Of a DNA stretch of 64,000 bases, positions 59,078-64,000 are shown piece by piece. The position numbers were made by a program, and so were the translations under genes. A model generated the notes under the pieces. That model did not search any database. It saw nothing but the letters and a program-made list of their open reading frames with translations, and was not told where the DNA came from. Source of the stretch: Candidatus Methanimicrococcus odontotermitis (GTDB lineage: Archaea > Halobacteriota > Methanosarcinia > Methanosarcinales > Methanosarcinaceae); NCBI GenBank assembly GCA_031286065.1, contig JAITUZ010000059.1, positions 54,837 to 118,836 of the forward strand. Reading direction: 5' to 3'. The number at the start of each line of letters is the position of its first letter. Position 1 is the stretch's first letter.

Positions 59078-60799
59078 TCATTCGTGTTCGGGAAGTTCGT
59101 CATGAACCAGTCCGCGTTTTGTCAGCATATGTCTCAAAATCGCGGAATACGCCGGCCGGGCAATCAAAACGCCGACTAAAACGCCGAAAATCGTCGTTAA
59201 AGCAAAGCCTTTCAACGCGCCGAAGCCGAGGATCATAAGCGGGACCATGGCAATCACTGTTGTCGCGGCGGATCCTAAGAGGATCTTGAAGGCATTTTTA
59301 ATACGCGCCAAGTAAATCTTTCCGGACGGCATTTTTCCTTCATGAAGCATTTCTTCCGTAATTATCAGCATATGGTCAATTCCGGTGCCGGTGACGGCAA
59401 TAATACCCGCGAGAGTTGCCAAATCCAGTTGTTGGCCGATGAGAACAGAGAAGCCGAGAATCAAAACAACTTCGCTGAGCGATACCATAACCATCGGAAG
59501 AACAATTTTCCGGTTTTTATAGTAGCGGTTATACACAATCAATGTCACGGCCAGAACTGAAATGATGCCTGTTAAAATGGCTCCTTTTAAGAAGCTTTGA
59601 CCAAGCGTCGCTTCTATTTGTCCGGCGTTCACGATTTCAACACTGACGGGGAGCGCGCCGGAACGCAGGTGAATCTGTAATTCGCTGGCATTGTCCAATG
59701 AGTCTATTCCTGCCTGCCATGAATATATCGGCTGAGTGTTCAGCTGGATGGCGGCGTTTCGGCTGAGCGGCGCCGAATAAATCTCATTTTCGTCCAAGAC
59801 CATTGTCAGATTATGCGCTTCCGGATTTATTGTCGCGCCTGCGCTGACGGCGATTTGCTGAAGCTTTCTCGCCCCGTCATCATTTAATGTAAACGGGACG
59901 GAATAAGTGCGGGTGGCAGGGTCTTGTCCGATTATGCCGACACTTTCAATCGAATCGCCGTAAAGGACGTGCGCCGTTTCATTTTCAGTTGTTTGGATGC
60001 GGATTTCGAATCTTCCGGGCGTTTCTACCAATTCTCTCGCATCCGTTAGGTTTTTGCCGGCAAAGTCGATTTGAATGTATTGATCGCTGACAGATCGGAT
60101 CGGAAGGTCTTTGACGCCCAGACCGTTGCCGAGTTTATTATTCAAAACGGCAATCATCGTCTGTACGGTTTCGGCTGTCGTTCCGTCACGGTAATGCGTT
60201 TTTCCGCTGTAGTCCGTTAAAATGCTTCCGTTGACGGCCTGCATGTGACCGGCCAGCTGATTTTCGGTGGTTTTCGTTCGAATTTCGTACTCTACGCTGC
60301 CTCCCGAACGAGAATACGGAACAACTTCTGTGCCGTAGACATGGGCGAGATAAGATGTGATGAATCCGGTTTTTGAGGAAGTCATATTCACTTCGGAAAT
60401 CCCGCCGGATGCGGTAACATAAATATTGCTTGAGTTGAACAGATGTTCCAATGCCGTTTTATTGACAGGGTCCGCCGTCTTGAATGTCACGTAAGCCGCC
60501 CCGTCTCTTGAAATATTTGAACCCGTGATTTCAATGCCGCTTGGAAAAGCCGCCGCGGTCATGGTTTTGACAATGTTTTGAGGCGCAGCGTCAACTTGCG
60601 CGACCGCGCCTCCGAGTTCCAAATAAATTGTTGAACCGCCTTCAATTTCAAGACCGTATTGGATATTCGTGAGCCCGCTGTCGGTGCTCCACCAGCCGAT
60701 CGGAACAAAGAGGAATGTCAATGAGATTAAGAGAGCAATGACCCAAATGATGATTTGGAAATCTTTGTAAAGAGGCTTTTCTTTCTTTTCTTCCATCAT
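59078..60799 (-). CDS. secD: SecD, protein-export subunit
   Basis: 573 residues. Helix 1 is at about residues 15-32. A large external P1 region with EIEGGSTIYLELGGAV leads to the P4-type segment, and five C-terminal helices carry the SecDF domain with GIIAVTGTGIDHMLIITEE (equivalent to the conserved D1 to D4 motifs). It uses the ion gradient to pull secreted proteins from SecYE. Its start overlaps the secF stop (ATGA), so the two are translationally coupled. Confidence 0.94.
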   Translation of the reverse strand: MMEEKKEKPLYKDFQIIIWVIALLISLTFLFVPIGWWSTDSGLTNIQYGLEIEGGSTIYLELGGAVAQVDAAPQNIVKTMTAAAFPSGIEITGSNISRDGAAYVTFKTADPVNKTALEHLFNSSNIYVTASGGISEVNMTSSKTGFITSYLAHVYGTEVVPYSRSGGSVEYEIRTKTTENQLAGHMQAVNGSILTDYSGKTHYRDGTTAETVQTMIAVLNNKLGNGLGVKDLPIRSVSDQYIQIDFAGKNLTDARELVETPGRFEIRIQTTENETAHVLYGDSIESVGIIGQDPATRTYSVPFTLNDDGARKLQQIAVSAGATINPEAHNLTMVLDENEIYSAPLSRNAAIQLNTQPIYSWQAGIDSLDNASELQIHLRSGALPVSVEIVNAGQIEATLGQSFLKGAILTGIISVLAVTLIVYNRYYKNRKIVLPMVMVSLSEVVLILGFSVLIGQQLDLATLAGIIAVTGTGIDHMLIITEEMLHEGKMPSGKIYLARIKNAFKILLGSAATTVIAMVPLMILGFGALKGFALTTIFGVLVGVLIARPAYSAILRHMLTKRGLVHDELPEHE

Positions 60800-61716
60800 G
60801 TGTGCCTGCCTCCCTTCTTTGATTTATTTTTGGGATGCGTCAGGTACATTCTGAGAATGCCGACATTCAGGAACCATGTGTTCATCGTATCCGCCAAAAG
60901 CCCGATTAAAACAATCAGAGAAAGTTGAGAGATAATCGGGACCGGCGCGATTTCCGGAAGGATGTAATGCATATATGTGGTGATAATATGCATAATAAAA
61001 AAAGCGACGGCCGTCGTTGTTGTCATTATCAGTCCGGTGCGCATCGCGGCGGAGATTTTATTGTCAAGGGTGCCGCTTCCTTTAAAAACTTTATTTGTCA
61101 AAAGAATGTTACTGTCTACGGAATAACCGATAATCATCAAAAGGGCGGCTATTGTTCCAAGTGTTAATTCAATGCCGAACAGATCCATAAAGGCCATCGC
61201 GATGATTATATCGGACGCCGATGATAATATTATGGCAAGCGCCGGCACGACTTTTCTGAATAACAGAAAAACAATGGCCATCATTCCGACAAAGGAAAGC
61301 ATGACAGCAATCAATGAGGATCTTTGAAGGTCTTTGCTGTACCTTGGTGAAATCTGATCTTCCTGGACCTCTTGGAACGACGCGTTCCCGTATATTGTAT
61401 CTTCAAGCGATTTCAGATCGTCTCCATCCATTTGGTTGAATTGAAGGGTGCAGTATGATCCGAATATGCGTACGGTGGTCAGCGGATAATCCGAAAACAT
61501 GTCTTGAAGTTCTTCTTCGGTCATGTCCGTCATCATCGTAAACTGCGTGCCGCCAACGAAGTTCATGCCGAGAGCGACCGGAGCTCCGGTCTGCATCATT
61601 GTAAAAATAATAAACATGAGCGCAAGGGCTAGATCCACTAACGCGATTGCAATGAGTTTTTTATTGCTTGTTTTTTGGACAAAGGGGTTTACATATTGAT
61701 ATATTTCCATGTTCAT
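60796..61716 (-). CDS. secF: SecF, protein-export subunit
   Basis: About 306 residues from the ATG at 61716 or, equally likely, 61710 (304). An open extension to 61833 overlaps the divergent dCMP deaminase start and is rejected. FVGGTQFTMM is the P1 head motif, and the membrane half has a D-E-T type IGYSVDSNILLTNKVFKG segment and TTTTAVAFFIMHIITTYM. It partners SecD, which follows directly. Confidence 0.93.
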   Translation of the reverse strand: MNMEIYQYVNPFVQKTSNKKLIAIALVDLALALMFIIFTMMQTGAPVALGMNFVGGTQFTMMTDMTEEELQDMFSDYPLTTVRIFGSYCTLQFNQMDGDDLKSLEDTIYGNASFQEVQEDQISPRYSKDLQRSSLIAVMLSFVGMMAIVFLLFRKVVPALAIILSSASDIIIAMAFMDLFGIELTLGTIAALLMIIGYSVDSNILLTNKVFKGSGTLDNKISAAMRTGLIMTTTTAVAFFIMHIITTYMHYILPEIAPVPIISQLSLIVLIGLLADTMNTWFLNVGILRMYLTHPKNKSKKGGRHT

Positions 61717-61785
61717 AGCCAATCTTAATCTCTTTATTGTACGATACAGTCTTAATTTCAATGTTTTTATAATATTCTCTCGTAA

Positions 61786-61795
61786 TTTATATATA
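61786..61795 (+). promoter_or_regulatory. TATA box of the dCMP deaminase gene
   Basis: TTTATATATA is centred about 28 bases before the ATG at 61819, so the transcript should be leaderless. No ribosome-binding site is visible. Confidence 0.65.
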
Positions 61796-61818
61796 TCTTT
61801 GTCTGTTTTTTTGTTTGT

Positions 61819-62292
61819 ATGTCTGATGAACATTTTAGTAATGAAAGACTAACGGCGAATGAATATTTTGTCGAAATCGCGACAACCGTCGCCAAACGGT
61901 CAACTTGTCTGCGGAACAAGGTCGGCGCCGTCATTGTCCGTGACAACCGCATTTTAACAACCGGATATAACGGCGCGCCGCGCGGGCTGGCACACTGTTT
62001 AGACGTCGGCTGCATCCGTAACCTGCAAAATATTCCGTCAGGAACGATGCATGAGAAATGCCGCGCCGTCCACGCGGAACAAAACGCTATCATCCAGGCC
62101 GCCGTTCACGGCGTTCAGACATCCGGCGCAACGCTTTACTGTACACATCAGCCCTGCATCCTCTGCACAAAAATGATTATCAATGCCGGCATCAATCATG
62201 TTGTTTACGTTCACCCGTATCCTGACCCCGACGCTTTAGGCTTCTTCGAAGAAGCAGGCGTAACCATTGAACAATACGGCTTAATAAAGTAA
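61819..62292 (+). CDS. Deoxycytidylate (dCMP) deaminase
   Basis: 157 residues. It deaminates dCMP to dUMP for thymidylate synthesis. Zinc ligands are HAEQN (with the catalytic Glu) and PCILC. The substrate loop with TGYNGAPRGLAHC and the first cysteine segment VGCIRNLQNIPSG match the ComEB-type dCMP deaminase. It is divergent from secF. It ends in TAA. Confidence 0.93.
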   Translation: MSDEHFSNERLTANEYFVEIATTVAKRSTCLRNKVGAVIVRDNRILTTGYNGAPRGLAHCLDVGCIRNLQNIPSGTMHEKCRAVHAEQNAIIQAAVHGVQTSGATLYCTHQPCILCTKMIINAGINHVVYVHPYPDPDALGFFEEAGVTIEQYGLIK

Positions 62293-62752
62293 CTCCGGTT
62301 CTTAAATCCTTTTTAATATTTTTGATTTCCGTAATTCTTTTTATTATATTGTCTGATATTCTCTCTTTGTTAAATTTTTAAAACGCATCCGTTTTTCATT
62401 CTTTTCTTCCCGATTTGCACTGTTTGCGAGCGGGGGAAGCTGCTGTGATTGCCGCCGGCTGTTTTCATTTGTTTTCAGGTGCAATCTGCTGCCGTGTCTG
62501 CTGCCATTCTGCCGCTGTTTTCCTGTTTCTGTCTGCCGCCGTCGGTTCGGTCTCCCCGCTGTCCAAATACGGCGCAGCCGCGAAAAATCGCGCAGCGATT
62601 TTTCCGCAAACACCGCCTTCCCCTCCCAATAATGAAAAATCGTGAGCGAAGCGAACGATTTTTTTTGTAAACGTTTTTATAGAACGGTACACATTTATCC
62701 GCCATGCCGCGTGTTTTAAAATCAATTGCGGCGAATGTTTGGGGGCGGATTT
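62293..62752. other. Non-coding spacer with two hairpins before fen
   Basis: Contains GAAAAATCGC-gca-GCGATTTTTC (62582-62604) and the hairpin at 62635-62663. The intervening 62400-62560 is rich in TGCCGC-type words. Several overlapping ORFs here on both strands are compositional and not accepted. Confidence 0.5.
62635..62667 (+). terminator. Hairpin with GAGCGAAGCGA loop and T run
   Basis: AAAAATCGT pairs with ACGATTTTT around GAGCGAAGCGA and runs into eight T. It may end the dCMP deaminase transcript. The loop is the reverse complement of that at 27949-27977. Confidence 0.6.
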
Positions 62753-63781
62753 ATGGGCGTTGCCATCGGCGATTTATTGGAACGGGAAGAAATTTCCAGG
62801 TCGGACCTGAAAGGCAAAATTATTGCGTTTGACGCGTATAACGTGATTTATCAATTTTTAACAACCGTTCGCGGCCGCGACGGCAGACCTTTGACGGATT
62901 CCAACGGCAATCCGACTTCTCATCTTTCCGGTCTTCTGTACCGCACATCCGCTTTTGCGGAAGACGGCATTAAGTCCGTTTTTGTTTTTGACGGCGTTCC
63001 GCCTGAACTTAAAGCTGAGACGCTCGGCAAGCGCCGCGAACTTCGTGACGCAGCGCATGAAAAATGGGCGTTTGCGATGGAACGCGGCGACACCGCTGAA
63101 ATTTTAAAATATTCTCAAGCCGCCGTTAAAATCGACCCGCAGGCGGTGGAGGAATCCAAAACCTTGCTTTCCATGCTCGGCATCCCTGTTATTGAAGCGC
63201 CGTCTGAAGGCGAAGCGCAGGCATCTTATATGGCGCGCAAAGGCGATGTCGATTTCGTTTCGTCTCAAGATTACGACGCTTTTGTTTTCGGCGCCGATAT
63301 CGTTATCCGAAATTTGACGGTGTCCGGCAAACGCAAAATGCCCGGGAAAAACATTTATACAGATGTTTTTCCCGAGAAAGTGGATTTGAACAAAAACCTG
63401 ACGCGGATGGGGCTCACAAAAGATCGGTTTATTGATCTCGCGCTTTGCGTCGGCACCGATTTCAACAAAGGAATTGACCGTGTCGGCGCGAAAACGGCGC
63501 TGAAGCTGATTAAAGAATACGGCGGCTATGCCGGTATTTTGAAATCTAAAGGTCTGGAAGATCAGGAACCGCGATACGCCGCGGCAAAAGAATTTTTTAA
63601 AAACCCGCCTGTAACGGATGATTATACGCTCCGGTGGACAAAACCGGACCAGGAAAAGATGATTGAATTTTTGTGTTCCAAACGCGAATTTTCGGAAGAG
63701 CGCGTCCTTTCCGCTTGGAAAAAACTCAATGCAGCGTTTGATATGAAAACCAAACAGCCGACTTTGGATCAATGGTTCTGA
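62753..63781 (+). CDS. fen: Flap endonuclease 1
   Basis: 342 residues from the ATG at 62753, where the conserved MGVAIGDLL start of archaeal FEN1 lies. The metal-binding acids are in AFDAYNVIYQF, FVFDGVPPELK, APSEGEAQASYMA and SSQDYDAFVFGAD. The helix-two-turn-helix is GIDRVGAKTALKLI, and a PCNA-interacting box QPTLDQWF closes the protein. It removes 5' flaps in Okazaki maturation and repair. An upstream in-frame ATG at 62726 is less likely. It ends in TGA. Confidence 0.96.
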   Translation: MGVAIGDLLEREEISRSDLKGKIIAFDAYNVIYQFLTTVRGRDGRPLTDSNGNPTSHLSGLLYRTSAFAEDGIKSVFVFDGVPPELKAETLGKRRELRDAAHEKWAFAMERGDTAEILKYSQAAVKIDPQAVEESKTLLSMLGIPVIEAPSEGEAQASYMARKGDVDFVSSQDYDAFVFGADIVIRNLTVSGKRKMPGKNIYTDVFPEKVDLNKNLTRMGLTKDRFIDLALCVGTDFNKGIDRVGAKTALKLIKEYGGYAGILKSKGLEDQEPRYAAAKEFFKNPPVTDDYTLRWTKPDQEKMIEFLCSKREFSEERVLSAWKKLNAAFDMKTKQPTLDQWF

Positions 63782-63830
63782 TCCGACGGCGGTCTATTTA
63801 TAATTCAATGGATTGGATGTCAGAGATAAA

Positions 63831-64000
63831 ATGTCGCGAATTTTTGAAATTATTGAAAAAGACGCCGCCGGAAGGATCGGCAGATTAAAAACACCCCACG
63901 GTATCGTTGAAACGCCGACGGTCATGCCGGTTATCAATCCGAATCTGCGGATTGTCGAGCCTGCCGAAATGCGCGCGTTCGGCGCGGAGATCTTGATTAC
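63831..64000 (+). CDS. tgtA: Archaeosine tRNA-guanine transglycosylase, 3' end outside window
   Basis: 57 codons are visible before the window ends. The start [19 protein letters not shown] and [19 protein letters not shown] are the conserved opening of archaeal TGT, which exchanges guanine-15 of tRNA for preQ0 on the way to archaeosine. It follows fen after 49 bases in the same direction. The rest lies beyond base 64000. Confidence 0.85.
   Translation, partial: MSRIFEIIEKDAAGRIGRLKTPHGIVETPTVMPVINPNLRIVEPAEMRAFGAEILI

Noticed and set aside
62415..62725. Several overlapping ORFs on both strands before fen
   Set aside because: They arise from a GC-rich TGCCGC-type composition and run through hairpins; none has initiation signals or known domains.

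Overview
The window looks like a chromosome segment of a methylotrophic methanogenic archaeon of the Methanosarcinales. It carries the monomethylamine pathway (ramA, mtbA, mtmC, mtmB with an in-frame amber codon, an MtmP-type permease). It also has archaeal information-processing genes (thermosome, Hef, FEN1, an RFC small-subunit paralogue, UPF0147, archaeosine TGT) and SecDF. Biotin is imported rather than visibly made. The moderate GC content, biotin uptake and methylamine use would suit a host-associated Methanimicrococcus-like lineage, but that placement is inference.

Layout. 1-4 kb: a truncated flippase, a DEDDh exonuclease and glutamate dehydrogenase. 4-14 kb: an accessory island, almost all on the minus strand, built from repeated two-gene cassettes. 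Each cassette has a secreted M10-type metalloprotease followed by a secreted partner protein; there are four intact pairs and one decayed pair. They are flanked by recurrent non-coding repeats and interrupted by an ADH-synthase gene. 14-24 kb: GNAT, tRNA-Arg, a beta-helix surface protein, an Mrp ATPase, a bioY-ATPase-EcfT operon with a BirA-like operator, sufCB, a serine-protease fragment and a lipoprotein. 24-30 kb: a CorC-like protein, the thermosome and a 1.8-kb non-coding stretch. 30-37 kb: a very large exported CobN-like protein whose frame is interrupted by two TAG codons, probably read as pyrrolysine. 37-43 kb: ApgM, Hsp20, Hef, an autoantigen-family protein, tRNA-Thr inside a decayed CRISPR-like array, and UPF0147. 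43-48 kb: a giant Leu-rich-like repeat surface protein with a one-base frameshift. 48-58 kb: agmatinase and the methylamine island. 58-64 kb: RFC paralogue, SecD/SecF, dCMP deaminase, FEN1 and the start of tgtA.

How the genes work together. RamA reactivates the corrinoid protein MtmC, MtmB methylates it from monomethylamine, and MtbA passes the methyl group to coenzyme M. The permease and three small membrane proteins probably import the substrate. Almost every gene here ends in TAA or TGA. TAG occurs inside mtmB, twice inside the CobN-like gene, and once as the apparent end of a small membrane ORF. That distribution fits UAG being a sense codon in this organism. The most unusual parts are the metalloprotease/partner cassette array with its repeats, the double-amber CobN-like gene, the relic CRISPR-like array and the structured mtmC leader.
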